Counted from the stretch's first letter, positions 54,760 to 63,819 are shown. The stretch is 64,000 nt of DNA from Lactobacillus mulieris (GCF_007095465.1 NZ_SDGL01000005.1:71227-135226); one strand, 5' to 3'. Numbers and translations are program-made. The notes: generated by a model not told the origin, from the letters alone.

Positions 54760-55542
54760 TTAATCTTCGTCAGCTTCATTAGCTACTTCTTCCATTGACT
54801 TTTCGTCAGTAGATTCTGCAGCCTTATCAGCCATTTCTTGTTCAACGTTTTCATCGTCTTCGCCTTGCTTGCCTTCAATTACGGCATCAGCCATAGCACC
54901 GGCAATTAAACGAATAGCACGAATTGCGTCATCGTTAGCTGGAATGATTACGTCAATTGGAGTAGGATCAGTGTTAGTGTCAACCATGGCAACAACAGGG
55001 ATACCAAGCTTGTTTGCTTCGTGAACCGCAATCTTTTCCTTCTTAGGGTCAACAACGAACATTACATCTGGAATTCTTGGCATATCTTCGATACCACCTA
55101 AGAATCTTTGTAATTTATCCATTTCCTTAGTCAAAAGAGCAACTTCCTTCTTAGGTAACAAGTCGAAAGTGCCATCTTCTGACATAGCCTTCAATTGCTT
55201 CAAACGCTTAACACGACTTTGAATAGTAGTCCAGTTAGTCAAAGTACCACCTAACCAACGTTGGTTTACGTAGTATTGACCTGCACGAGTAGCTTCTTCC
55301 TTAATAGCTTCTTGTGCTTGCTTCTTAGTACCTACGAATAAGAATACACCATCGTTTTGTGCAACAGCCTTAACGTAGTTGTATGCATCATCTAACATCT
55401 TGATGGTCTTTTGTAAGTCGATAATGTAGATGCCATTTCTTTGAGTAAAGATGTATGGCTTCATCTTTGGATCCCATCTTCTAGTTTGGTGACCAAAGTG
55501 TACACCAGCTTCAAGCAATTGCTTCATTGTTACAACTGACAT
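54760..55542 (-). CDS. rpsB: 30S ribosomal protein S2
   Basis: Ribosomal protein of the 30S head, 260 residues. It starts [31 protein letters not shown] and has the [33 protein letters not shown] block near 157-189, then an acidic C-terminal tail of about 30 residues. It is preceded by a folded leader (55543-55640) that may carry autoregulation. Confidence 0.97.
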   Translation of the reverse strand: MSVVTMKQLLEAGVHFGHQTRRWDPKMKPYIFTQRNGIYIIDLQKTIKMLDDAYNYVKAVAQNDGVFLFVGTKKQAQEAIKEEATRAGQYYVNQRWLGGTLTNWTTIQSRVKRLKQLKAMSEDGTFDLLPKKEVALLTKEMDKLQRFLGGIEDMPRIPDVMFVVDPKKEKIAVHEANKLGIPVVAMVDTNTDPTPIDVIIPANDDAIRAIRLIAGAMADAVIEGKQGEDDENVEQEMADKAAESTDEKSMEEVANEADED

Positions 55543-55564
55543 AAAAAAATCCTCCTATGGTTTA

Positions 55565-55630
55565 ATACCTCTCAAGGGATCAACTCGACACTTGACCTTT
55601 CGGCACCATATGCCAATCGCCCTTGATGTG
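55565..55630 (-). promoter_or_regulatory. structured leader of rpsB (candidate S2 autoregulatory RNA)
   Basis: On the minus strand a seven-base closing helix TCAAGGG/CCCTTGA (55620-55626 with 55572-55578) encloses GGCA-TATGG-TGCC (55602-55614) and a second weaker TCAA/TTGA hairpin (55580-55595), the shape of a three-way junction. No T-run follows. The ribosome site AGGAGG is close downstream. Confidence 0.55.
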
Positions 55631-55711
55631 TGTTTTTTAATTATATGCAAATACGCATACTGTCTTATTTTATCAAAGCGGTATTAAAATTTCAACTGTC
55701 GCATTTAAAAA

Positions 55712-56722
55712 TTATATTGTAACATTATGGTCTTTTAAGAATTGTTCCTTCCAACTTCTAGAATGATGTTTAAACCAGTATTCACGTTTTAGAGCTTGCT
55801 GTTTATCATTAAAGCATTCGTGATAAATCATTTTTACAGGTCTTCTACTTTTGGTATATTTTGCTCCTTTACCACTATTATGTGCATTTAACCGCTGCTT
55901 CAGGTCAGTTGTAAAACCGCCATACAGAGTATTATCATTGCAAAGTAAGACGTAAAAATAATACTTATTCTTTAGCTCTGCTTCTTGGGCCAATAAAAAT
56001 TGATTGATTTCTGGATTATAATGCCCATCACTTGTCTGAGTTACTATTGGGCTTTTCAAAATCAATCCATCACTTGCTCCATTTTTACTAGCCGTAATAA
56101 CAATAAGATTGCTCTCTTTATGGGAACTAGACGTATATGGCTGTATCTTTTTAACAGGTAAATTATATTTTTGACAAAAATAGCAAATTTCACCTAAACG
56201 CTCTGGTCGATGTACCATTACTAACCGGCCTTTATTTTTTAATACTTGGCTAGCTTGCAAAATAATATGTTCTAGATCTACTAAAATCTCATGTCTAGCG
56301 AGCGCTTTTTTTTCATTTGGATTAACAACATGACCAGGCGCAACTTTAAAGTATGGTGGATTAACCAAAACCATATTGTTTTGTCTCCCCACAAACTTAG
56401 TTGCATCATTCACATCACCCAAAAAGCACTCAATTCTATTTTCTAAATGATTAAGTTCAACTGATCTTTTCCCCTGGTCATATGCATGATCTTGTATTTC
56501 AATTGTTTTAAAATGTGCCTCTGTTCGATGCGCCAAGTAAATACTAGCCGCACAATTTCCGGCACAAAACTCAACTATTTGATCACGATCTTTAATGTAA
56601 TCTAAACAGCCTGCTGCTAATAAAATTGTATCCAATGAGAAACTAAAAGCTTCTTTATCTTGAATTATTTGAATTTGATTACTATAAATGTGATCAATTT
56701 TTTCACCATTTTTAAGTTTCAT
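55712..56722 (-). CDS. TrmN6-like tRNA methyltransferase fused to GIY-YIG domain (YabB-YazA fusion)
   Basis: A 336-residue two-domain protein. Residues 1-245 are a class I SAM-dependent methyltransferase of the tRNA1(Val) A37-N6 type (TrmN6/YabB): [17 protein letters not shown] near 48-64 is the SAM loop and NPPY at 121-124 the adenine-N6 motif. Residues 253-336 are a UPF0213/YazA GIY-YIG domain: [15 protein letters not shown] with Arg277 and Glu314 placed as nuclease catalytic residues, and the [14 protein letters not shown] core. In B. subtilis the two are separate neighbouring genes. The start ATG at 56722 is divergent from plsC. The function of the GIY-YIG half is unknown. Confidence 0.92.
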   Translation of the reverse strand: MKLKNGEKIDHIYSNQIQIIQDKEAFSFSLDTILLAAGCLDYIKDRDQIVEFCAGNCAASIYLAHRTEAHFKTIEIQDHAYDQGKRSVELNHLENRIECFLGDVNDATKFVGRQNNMVLVNPPYFKVAPGHVVNPNEKKALARHEILVDLEHIILQASQVLKNKGRLVMVHRPERLGEICYFCQKYNLPVKKIQPYTSSSHKESNLIVITASKNGASDGLILKSPIVTQTSDGHYNPEINQFLLAQEAELKNKYYFYVLLCNDNTLYGGFTTDLKQRLNAHNSGKGAKYTKSRRPVKMIYHECFNDKQQALKREYWFKHHSRSWKEQFLKDHNVTI

Positions 56723-56732
56723 AATTTGCTTT

Positions 56733-56760
56733 TTGTCCTTTTCATCTTATTTGATATAAT
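56733..56760 (+). promoter_or_regulatory. plsC promoter
   Basis: TTGTCC (56733-56738), 16-base spacer, perfect TATAAT (56755-56760), about 25 bases before the plsC start with GGAGGT in between. Confidence 0.6.
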
Positions 56761-56785
56761 AAGTCTACAATATTGGAGGTAATTT

Positions 56786-57400
56786 ATGTTTTACAAAATC
56801 ATTCGGCCGATTGTTAGATTTATCGTCTGGATTTTAAATGGGCATTTACACGTTCATAATAAAGAAAGATTGCCAGAAGGAACATACATTTTAGTTGCTC
56901 CCCATCGCACATGGTGGGAACCAATTTTATTTGCACTTGCAACCAGCCCAATGACTTATATGTTTATGGCAAAAAAGGAACTCTTTAAGAATCCAATTTT
57001 ATCTTTTATTTTACGCCATGCTGGTGCGTTTCCAGTAGATAGGAAAAATCCAGGACCATCTGCATTAACTATTCCAGTAAAAGGCTTGCGTAAAGATCAA
57101 GATTCACTGATGATTTTCCCTTCCGGAACTCGTCATTCTGCTGAATTAAAGAGCGGAGCTTTTGTCATTGCTAAAATGTCTGGCAAACCACTTTTACCAG
57201 TTGTATATCAAGGTCCGCTTACTTTTAAAGACTTCCTCAAACGAAAACCACTTGAAGTTGTGATTGGCAATCCCATAACAATTGATCGTAAATCTAAGAT
57301 TGATCAAGAAACTACGCCTATTCTATATAAGCAATTAGAAGATGCCTGGGCAAAACTTGATCATGATCAAAATCCAAATTTCAAATATATTCCTAAATAA
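56786..57400 (+). CDS. plsC: 1-acyl-sn-glycerol-3-phosphate acyltransferase
   Basis: Makes phosphatidic acid from lysophosphatidic acid at the membrane, 204 residues. The catalytic motif HX4D is present as His40-RTWW-Glu45 (APHRTWWEP), that is with Glu in the Asp position; motif III reads FPSGTRHS instead of the usual FPEGTRS. An N-terminal hydrophobic stretch and the VGNPI-like motif IV segment (VVIGNPITIDR) follow. It is a single gene, divergent from the methyltransferase. Confidence 0.9.
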   Translation: MFYKIIRPIVRFIVWILNGHLHVHNKERLPEGTYILVAPHRTWWEPILFALATSPMTYMFMAKKELFKNPILSFILRHAGAFPVDRKNPGPSALTIPVKGLRKDQDSLMIFPSGTRHSAELKSGAFVIAKMSGKPLLPVVYQGPLTFKDFLKRKPLEVVIGNPITIDRKSKIDQETTPILYKQLEDAWAKLDHDQNPNFKYIPK

Positions 57401-57432
57401 AAATGAAGTGCAGTTGCACTTCATTTTTTCTA
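57397..57432. terminator. bidirectional terminator, plsC / ABC exporter
   Basis: AAAAATGAAGTGCA/TGCACTTCATTTTT hairpin between the convergent stop codons of plsC and the ABC exporter gene. Confidence 0.9.
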
Positions 57433-59223
57433 TCCACGTTCTTGTTGTAAACGATATAAATCATAATAATAGCCCTTCTTAGATAACAATTCCTCATGAT
57501 TACCTGTTTCAACAATTTTTCCTCGATCAAGTACAATAATTTTGTCTGCATCTTTAATTGTTGAAAGCCGATGGGCAATTGCCAAAGTAGTTCTTCCTTG
57601 ACGTAATTTCTTCAATCCATTTTGAATTAGCGTTTCTGTTTCAGTATCTACATTAGCAGTCGCTTCATCTAAAACCAAAATTTTAGGGTTAGTTACCAAA
57701 GTTCTAGCAAAAGATATTAACTGACGTTGACCACTTGAAAATTCACTTCCACCTTCAATCACTTTACTGTCATACTTATCAGGTAGTTCTTCAATAAAAC
57801 TATCAGCTTGGACTTGCTTAGCTGCTTTGACAATAGCTTCATCACTAATTTCTTTATTATACAAGCGAATATTACTTTTAATATCCCCATAAAACATAAA
57901 TGGTTCTTGCAAAACTAAGCCCATCTTTTTTCGTAATTCAGCTGGACTAAAATTTCGAATATCATGACCATCTAATAAAATCTGGCCTGAATGAAATTCA
58001 TAAAAACGCATCATAATATTTATTAAAGAACTTTTTCCACTTCCAGTATGACCAACTATTCCAAGTGTTTGGCCAGGTTTTAAAGTGAAAGAAATATCAT
58101 GTAAAACGTCATTTTTACCATCATAAGAAAAAGAAACATGTTTAAACTCAATTTTTCCTAATTCAATTTTGGCATTAGAATCAACAGACTGTTGAGGTTC
58201 CAATTCTGTTTCATCTAGAATTTTAAAAATTCGTTTTCCCGCAACAATACCATCTGTAAATGATGTTAAAGAATCCATCATTGAACTAATTGGATTAAAA
58301 AAGCTTTGAATATAATTGGAAAAAGCATAAATAACACCCGCTGCCACAAAAACGCTTCTTGTTGGAAAGCCAAAATAAAGCAAACTGACCGCAATTGCAA
58401 CATTGTAAAGCAAACTAGTAAGTGGAGAAAGTAAAAGAGCGTTCATTTTTACAAGCTTCATTCTTGTTTTTAATTGTGCATTGGTAATATCTTCAAACTC
58501 AGCTTGAATTCTCTTTTCTTGCCGGAATTGTTGAATAACATTTATTCCTGTAATACTTTCATTTAATTTGGTATTTATCAAACTATTGCGCTCTCGATAT
58601 TCTCGGTATAATCGTGAATTATAGTAGGAATACAGCCACATAACCAAAAGTAATAACGGTAAAAATGCCAGAATAATTAAGCCGGCAATCTTATCAGTAT
58701 AATACATTGCTACAAAAGCTGTAATCATAGAAATAATTCCAATCATAACTGCAGAAAACATTGATAAAAAAGTACTTAAAGTCATAGTGTCATTAGTTAT
58801 TCTGGATAGAATTGATCCAGCTGGGTTTTGGTCAAAATAACGCATCCCTAATTGATGTAATTTCTGATATAAAACACGCCGAACTTTTTCTAATGTTTTC
58901 TCTCCAGCTAGGGAATAATAATACTCATAAAAGAATTGGAGCAGTGCCTTACTAATTAGCCCAAGCAAATAAATAGCTGCTACCCCATAAATAATCTGCC
59001 ATGTTGCATTCTTATGAGCCAAAAAGTGATCCATGTAATATTGTAAAAATCTTGGCAAGAGAATATTTATCACACTTACTAATAATGCCCCGAGCAATGA
59101 CGCAAAAAATTCTACTTTATATAGCAAAACAAATTTAAAAATTCGCTTAAATATTTGTTTTTGTTCTTTAAAGCTAATTGCCTTAGACCAGATAGATTCG
59201 TAATCCTTATTCAATTCCTTCAC
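57430..59223 (-). CDS. ABC exporter half-transporter B (multidrug/lipid type)
   Basis: A 597-residue fused permease-ATPase. Residues 20-340 form the six-helix transmembrane domain, with LHQLGMRYFDQNPAGSILSR-type coupling regions; the ATPase has Walker A GHTGSGKSS, the signature FSSGQRQLISFARTL (Ser replacing the first Leu of LSGGQ, Ser for Gly next) and Walker B ILVLDEATANVD. The degenerate signature with a normal partner is the pattern of asymmetric heterodimeric exporters such as LmrCD. It overlaps the upstream half-transporter by 17 bases. Substrate unknown. Confidence 0.92.
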   Translation of the reverse strand: MKELNKDYESIWSKAISFKEQKQIFKRIFKFVLLYKVEFFASLLGALLVSVINILLPRFLQYYMDHFLAHKNATWQIIYGVAAIYLLGLISKALLQFFYEYYYSLAGEKTLEKVRRVLYQKLHQLGMRYFDQNPAGSILSRITNDTMTLSTFLSMFSAVMIGIISMITAFVAMYYTDKIAGLIILAFLPLLLLVMWLYSYYNSRLYREYRERNSLINTKLNESITGINVIQQFRQEKRIQAEFEDITNAQLKTRMKLVKMNALLLSPLTSLLYNVAIAVSLLYFGFPTRSVFVAAGVIYAFSNYIQSFFNPISSMMDSLTSFTDGIVAGKRIFKILDETELEPQQSVDSNAKIELGKIEFKHVSFSYDGKNDVLHDISFTLKPGQTLGIVGHTGSGKSSLINIMMRFYEFHSGQILLDGHDIRNFSPAELRKKMGLVLQEPFMFYGDIKSNIRLYNKEISDEAIVKAAKQVQADSFIEELPDKYDSKVIEGGSEFSSGQRQLISFARTLVTNPKILVLDEATANVDTETETLIQNGLKKLRQGRTTLAIAHRLSTIKDADKIIVLDRGKIVETGNHEELLSKKGYYYDLYRLQQERG

Positions 59224-60961
59224 CTACCTTCTTTTCAAGTTCTTGTCTATCCCACATCTCCTTATACCAACCATCTTCTGCAAGTAACTGTTGATGTGTA
59301 CCTCGTTCAATAACCTGACCATTTTTTAAAACTAAAATCAAATCAGCATTCATTACACTACTTAGACGATGAGCAGCAATAATCGTTGTTTTATCTTTTC
59401 GACACTTTTGCAAATTATTTAAAATATTCTTTTCTGTCTTGGCATCAACTGCTGATAAGGCATCATCTAGAATTAAAATTTGACTGTCCTTTATTAAAGC
59501 CCTGGCAATTGCCAAGCGTTGTTTTTGACCTCCAGAAAGCGAAACACCATTTTCTCCAACTAAAGTGTCATATTTATTGGGAAAAAGCATAATATCACTA
59601 TCTAAAGCTGCTTCTTGAGCTGCTTTTCTAACTTGCTTGAGTGTAGCTTCTGGTTCAGCAAAGCGAATATTATCTGCAATCGAAACTGAAAACAAAAAAT
59701 TCTTTTGTGGCACATATGAAATCTGACTCAAATACGAATCTAAAGCAATATCTTTGATGTTTTTGCCAGCCAATTTAATTTGCCCCTGATAATTGTCAAA
59801 ATCTCTCATTAGCAGTTCAATTATTGTCGATTTACCTGCTCCAACTTTTCCAACTAGTCCCAGAGTTTGCCCAGGTTGTAGATTAAAATTAATATTCTGC
59901 AAGGCCAATCTATTTTTTTCATCAGGATATTTAAACTGATCAATATTTACTTCTAAATCGCCAGTTATTGTAGCAACTTGATGATCTGCTTGGTCTTTAA
60001 TTAAAGACTTTTCGCTTAACAAGCTCATAACTCGCTTGTAGCTAGCACTCCCTCTTTCAATCAAATTAAACAAATAACCAATAGCAAACATTGGCCACTC
60101 AAGACTCCCGATATAAGCGACAAATGAAACAAGTTGTCCAATATTAATTTCATTAGACTGGACCATTTGACCACCAGCAATAATGGTAATTACATAAGTA
60201 AAACCAATAATTAGAGTAGTCAACGGATCATATAATGAATCGATTTTAAAAACACGTTTATTAATGCGAATTGTATCATGTGTCATTTTATTGAATGCTG
60301 CAATATCTTCTTGTGCTTGACCAAATGTTTTTAAAACTTTAATCCCAGTAATTGATTCTTGAGTTTTATTGTTTAATTGGCTAAAAGCTTCTTGACTATT
60401 TCGATATGCTTCATGAAGCTTTGTCCCTAGAAAGCGAGCCATTAAAGCAAGCAAAGGCATTGGAATCATAGCAATCAAAGTCAAGCGCCAATCAACAAAA
60501 ATCATCATGGCAATTAATGTCGTTCCACCAGTAAAAACTGCATCAACTAATGCTAATATTCCATCACCGGCTACATATTGGATAGCAGAAATATCATTAG
60601 TAGCATGGGCCATCAAATCACCAGTTCGATGGCGCTGATAAAAAGTACGATCCATCTTTAAAAAATGCCAATATAATTTTGTGGTTAAATCACGAGCTAA
60701 GATCTGAGCGCCACCCCAAAGTTGACTCCGCCAGCCAAAGCGAAAAACATATAATAAAAGTGCAGCTACCAGTATTCCAAGAACATTAATAATAAATTCC
60801 ATCCAACTTATTTTTCCTTGGTTAAGTAGTTCTGCCATTCTCCCGAGAGCGAGTGGTGGAATCAAATTAACAAAGGAGGTTAAAATTAAAAATAAAATAC
60901 CAAAAAAGTAGCGTTTTTTATATTTCTTAAAAAACCAGCTTAATTTTATGAAAATATCCAT
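59207..60961 (-). CDS. ABC exporter half-transporter A (multidrug/lipid type)
   Basis: A 584-residue half-transporter from ATG 60961 (MDIFIKLSWFFKKYKK), with the strong site GAGGAGG just upstream; an ATG 24 codons earlier is inside the preceding terminator. It has six hydrophobic helices (to about 310), Walker A GKVGAGKST, signature [17 protein letters not shown] and Walker B ILILDDALSAVD with Asp in place of the usual catalytic Glu. That site is therefore the degenerate one of a heterodimer with the next gene, whose site keeps Glu but has a changed signature. The frames overlap by 17 bases, so equal expression is likely. Confidence 0.92.
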   Translation of the reverse strand: MDIFIKLSWFFKKYKKRYFFGILFLILTSFVNLIPPLALGRMAELLNQGKISWMEFIINVLGILVAALLLYVFRFGWRSQLWGGAQILARDLTTKLYWHFLKMDRTFYQRHRTGDLMAHATNDISAIQYVAGDGILALVDAVFTGGTTLIAMMIFVDWRLTLIAMIPMPLLALMARFLGTKLHEAYRNSQEAFSQLNNKTQESITGIKVLKTFGQAQEDIAAFNKMTHDTIRINKRVFKIDSLYDPLTTLIIGFTYVITIIAGGQMVQSNEINIGQLVSFVAYIGSLEWPMFAIGYLFNLIERGSASYKRVMSLLSEKSLIKDQADHQVATITGDLEVNIDQFKYPDEKNRLALQNINFNLQPGQTLGLVGKVGAGKSTIIELLMRDFDNYQGQIKLAGKNIKDIALDSYLSQISYVPQKNFLFSVSIADNIRFAEPEATLKQVRKAAQEAALDSDIMLFPNKYDTLVGENGVSLSGGQKQRLAIARALIKDSQILILDDALSAVDAKTEKNILNNLQKCRKDKTTIIAAHRLSSVMNADLILVLKNGQVIERGTHQQLLAEDGWYKEMWDRQELEKKVGEGIE

Positions 60962-60992
60962 AAATTCCTCCTCTTTATTTTTTAATGATATA

Positions 60993-61026
60993 TGTAAAAA
61001 AAGAAGCAGGAAAAATCCCGCTCCAA
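60993..61026 (-). terminator. terminator of the DUF896-yneF unit
   Basis: GGAGCGGGA...TCCTGCTTC stem with two wobbles (61003-61024), followed on the minus strand by TTTTTTTAC, just upstream of the ABC exporter genes. Confidence 0.75.
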
Positions 61027-61048
61027 TAATCAACTAATGCTTTGAAAA

Positions 61049-61270
61049 TTAGTTCTTTTGTTGATGCTTCATCATGTTCATTACTTGGTTAACCTTCTTA
61101 GCAGATGGTTTTTGCCCCATTTGAGACATCATAGCAACAATCATATCTTGATTAATTGGTGGATTTTCTTGGAAATACTTTTTCATGTATGCACGTGCTC
61201 CATAAAAGCCCCCAACAAGGCCAATTAATAAAGCAGCGATGATTAAAATAATTGCTAAACCTAAATTCAT
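61049..61270 (-). CDS. yneF: YneF family membrane protein
   Basis: A 73-residue protein of UPF0154 (YneF) with one N-terminal transmembrane helix (residues 4-25, GLAIILIIAALLIGLVGGFYGA) and the conserved tail YFQENPPINQDMIVAMMSQMGQKPSAKKVNQVM. Function unknown. It follows the DUF896 gene by 17 bases. Confidence 0.92.
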   Translation of the reverse strand: MNLGLAIILIIAALLIGLVGGFYGARAYMKKYFQENPPINQDMIVAMMSQMGQKPSAKKVNQVMNMMKHQQKN

Positions 61271-61287
61271 TCTCTTTTACCTCCGTT

Positions 61288-61536
61288 TTAGTCTTTTCTT
61301 AAGCCTTTGCGGCGTTGTGCGCGTTTCGCCTTTTCTGAAGTAATTTCTTTGCCATTTTTATCAATTAAAACCAGATTTTCTATTTGTTGTTTAAATCCAG
61401 CTCTAAAATTAGCAATAAACTTTTTATGAAGTTCTTCTCGTTCCGCCTGTTCTTCAGGGGTTAAGCCTTCAGTTTGTTTTTTATGATAAAGTTCGTTAAT
61501 TCGATTACGAACACGTTCTTCTTCTTTTTTATCCAT
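61288..61536 (-). CDS. DUF896 family protein (YnzC-like)
   Basis: An 82-residue, strongly charged cytosolic protein of the DUF896/YnzC family. ERVRNRINELYHKKQTEGLTPEEQAEREELHKKFI (7-41) is the helical hairpin core, and a basic tail (KAKRAQRRKGLRKD) follows. It is divergent from lexA, across 138 bases; B. subtilis has the same ynzC-yneF relation near lexA, which is known to be SOS-linked there. Function unknown. Confidence 0.92.
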   Translation of the reverse strand: MDKKEEERVRNRINELYHKKQTEGLTPEEQAEREELHKKFIANFRAGFKQQIENLVLIDKNGKEITSEKAKRAQRRKGLRKD

Positions 61537-61604
61537 AGGTTTTTCACCTCACAACAATATTAAGTTTACATTATTATAAGAAATAAAAAAAGGCTTTTTT
61601 TCAG

Positions 61605-61643
61605 GAACAAGCGTTTGTTGAAAGTGACACAATCTGCTATAAT
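61605..61643 (+). promoter_or_regulatory. lexA promoter with LexA (SOS) box
   Basis: GAACAAGCGTTT (61605-61616) matches the Gram-positive LexA box core GAAC-N4-GTTC with one change and runs into the -35 TTGTTG (61615-61620), 17 bases before a perfect -10 TATAAT (61638-61643). LexA binding here would block its own promoter, and could also affect the divergent DUF896 gene. Confidence 0.75.
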
Positions 61644-61674
61644 TAGGCATAAGAACAGATACGGAGACAATATT

Positions 61675-62310
61675 ATGACATTAAAAGAAGATTCTAACCA
61701 ATTCAAGATTCTTGAATTTATTTATAACACAGTTGAAGATCGTGGATTTCCACCTACGGTTCGTGAAATTTGTGAAGCAGTTGATTTATCATCTACTTCA
61801 ACAGTTCACGGCCACCTCAATCGTCTAGTGAAAACTGGCTATTTATTTAAAGACCCAAGTAAGCCACGCGCTCTTGAAATTACTCAAGAAGGTTTAAATG
61901 CCTTAGGGGTTGATCCTGGGATTCCATATCTTGGAACTGTTGCTGCTGGAGATCCAGATACCGCTTTAGCAGATGATAGCGGAGCAGAATATTACGTGCA
62001 GCGACCAGAGCGTTTTGATAAGCGTGACCCTTTATACATGTTAAAAGTTGACGGTATGAGTATGATTGAACGAGGTATCTATCCAGATGATTTAGTAATC
62101 GTTCGCCATCAAAATGTCGCTGCCCAAGGTGATTTAGTTGTGGCTTATACTGAAAATAATGGTACTACTTTAAAAGAACTGGTTCGAGACCGTAGCTCTA
62201 AACAGTTGCGCTTAAAGGCTTACAATAAAGAAATGTATCCTGATGAACTTTTGCCAGATACTAACTTTAAGATTTGTGGAAAGGTAGTTGCATTAAATAG
62301 AGATTATTAA
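61675..62310 (+). CDS. lexA: SOS repressor LexA
   Basis: Repressor of DNA-damage genes that cleaves itself when RecA is active, 211 residues from ATG 61675 (MTLKEDSNQFKILEF), six bases after GGAGAC; an upstream in-frame start at 61615 lies inside the promoter. The winged helix is residues 1-70 (FPPTVREICEAVDLSSTSTVHGHLNRL), the cleavage site is Ala91-Gly92 (GTVAAGDP), and the peptidase dyad is Ser129 (DGMSMIE) with Lys167 (TTLKELV). Confidence 0.96.
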   Translation: MTLKEDSNQFKILEFIYNTVEDRGFPPTVREICEAVDLSSTSTVHGHLNRLVKTGYLFKDPSKPRALEITQEGLNALGVDPGIPYLGTVAAGDPDTALADDSGAEYYVQRPERFDKRDPLYMLKVDGMSMIERGIYPDDLVIVRHQNVAAQGDLVVAYTENNGTTLKELVRDRSSKQLRLKAYNKEMYPDELLPDTNFKICGKVVALNRDY

Positions 62311-62398
62311 AATTATAGAATGAATGTTTTGAACGTTTTAGTAATTCTCGAAACTATGATATCTTCTAGTTAATAAATAGTTAAAATATAAATTTTAG

Positions 62399-62428
62399 TC
62401 AGTTCCTTAATTGGAGCTGATTTTTTTG
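62399..62428 (+). terminator. lexA terminator
   Basis: TCAGTTCC/GGAGCTGA eight-bp stem (one wobble) with a six-base loop, followed by seven T. Confidence 0.85.
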
Positions 62429-62717
62429 ATTTCTTTCCAATAAAAAGCATTGCAATACAAGATCAATAAAGCACAACTTATTAACTCCAACTCAAGATCG
62501 GTATCATGTCTTAAGTAATATGATTAAAAACTAAACATAAATAACAAATTTAAAATTCAAATAGGCACTCAATAGAAAAAACTATAGATTATAAATTACT
62601 GATTTAAATCCGTGACAAATATCAAGATATGGTAAACCAAAAGCTAATATATATAACTATATACAGCCTGAGAATTGTAATAACAAATAATTGACTATCC
62701 TAATACATATAAGATTA
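62429..62717. other. AT-rich gap without recognised gene
   Basis: No ribosome site plus start codon leads to a convincing frame. On the minus strand a stretch of about 35 codons without a start (DTDLELELISCALLILYCNAFY in its middle, roughly 62414-62520) ends in the lexA terminator; it may be a gene remnant. Nothing else is seen. Confidence 0.4.
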
Positions 62718-63719
62718 CTACTTAATATTTAAATTTAAAGTTGATTCTCTTTCAACTACATATGATTCCATTTCGTACATATGTGGTTTTGTATGATAGT
62801 TTATTTGATTAATCAGTACTTGTACCGCTTTTTTGCCAATCGCTTCCAATGGTTGTGCAAGTGATGTTAATCTTGGATTCATTTCTCTAGCTAACAGTGT
62901 ATTGTCAAAACCGGCAATTTTAATATCATTTGGTATGTCATACCCTTGCATTTTAAAAGCATTTATCGCTTCACATGCTGATATATCATCATTTGCAAAA
63001 AATACTTCACTTCCAATTTCTTTATTACTTATATATTCTTTTACTGATTCTGCAACTAATGTTGCATTCATATTTTTAGGTGGATTACACTCAATGATAT
63101 CTGTTAATTGCACTCCTTGATTTTTTAAATAATCTTTAAATCCTGCAAATTTTCTAGCTGACGTCGAATTACTAATTGGACCAATATATCCAATTTTCTT
63201 AAATCCAGAATTGATAAAATGCTTTGCAATTTGTTCTCCCCCTTTATAGTGAGAGATATATATAGAATTGAAATTATTAATTTTTTTTGTAATTACAGTA
63301 ACAGGTATAGATATTTTCTTGTATACAGAAACACTTTCTCTTTCAGATACAGGTACGGCGATGATACCGTCCACCTTTCTTTTTTTATATTCGGCAATAA
63401 TATTTTTTTCTTTTTCGATTTTTCTATTTGTGTTAGAAATTACAATACTATATCCTTCATAAAAAGCCTGGCGCTCTATCGCTTCAATAATTTCGCTAAA
63501 AAATGGATATGCAATCTCAGGAACAATAACACCTATCAAGTTAGTACTATTTCCAGCCAAACTTTGAGCAATCATATTTGGTTCATAATTCATTTTTTTT
63601 ACCCAGTACATGACTTTCTTCCTTGTATCCGCTTTCACTGAAGGATGATTTGAAAGTACTCTAGAAACTGTTGCTCGTGAGACGCCAGCTTTATCTGCGA
63701 TTTCTTGCATACTAGTCAT
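62718..63719 (-). CDS. LacI-family transcriptional regulator
   Basis: A 333-residue repressor from ATG 63719 (MTSMQEIADKAGVSRATVSR), eight bases after AAGGAGG; an in-frame ATG at 63740 would overlap that site. The helix-turn-helix is MQEIADKAGVSRATVSRVLSNH (residues 4-25), the hinge near NYEPNMIAQSLAGN, and the rest a periplasmic-binding-protein-like sensor domain (about 60-333) of the RbsR/CcpA group, expected to bind a sugar or nucleoside. No sugar genes lie beside it in the window, so the target is unknown. Its codon use is AT-richer than the core genes. Confidence 0.9.
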   Translation of the reverse strand: MTSMQEIADKAGVSRATVSRVLSNHPSVKADTRKKVMYWVKKMNYEPNMIAQSLAGNSTNLIGVIVPEIAYPFFSEIIEAIERQAFYEGYSIVISNTNRKIEKEKNIIAEYKKRKVDGIIAVPVSERESVSVYKKISIPVTVITKKINNFNSIYISHYKGGEQIAKHFINSGFKKIGYIGPISNSTSARKFAGFKDYLKNQGVQLTDIIECNPPKNMNATLVAESVKEYISNKEIGSEVFFANDDISACEAINAFKMQGYDIPNDIKIAGFDNTLLAREMNPRLTSLAQPLEAIGKKAVQVLINQINYHTKPHMYEMESYVVERESTLNLNIK

Positions 63720-63819
63720 TAAATTTTCCTCCTTGCTCATTATAAATATAATATTATTTTAAAAAATATGATAGCACAAATAATCTAGACCTCCTTAATA
63801 TTGCTTGATTTATTATTAA

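Noticed and set aside
54191..54763. Plus-strand frame of 190 codons opposite tsf
   Set aside because: Antisense shadow of tsf with no start signal; arises from biased codon use in a highly expressed gene.
62414..62520. Start-less 35-codon frame on the minus strand after the LacI gene
   Set aside because: No start codon or ribosome site, and it runs into the lexA terminator; too little to call a pseudogene.
62833..63641. Plus-strand frames opposite the LacI regulator
   Set aside because: No ribosome site or promoter; the minus-strand frame has full helix-turn-helix and sensor domains.
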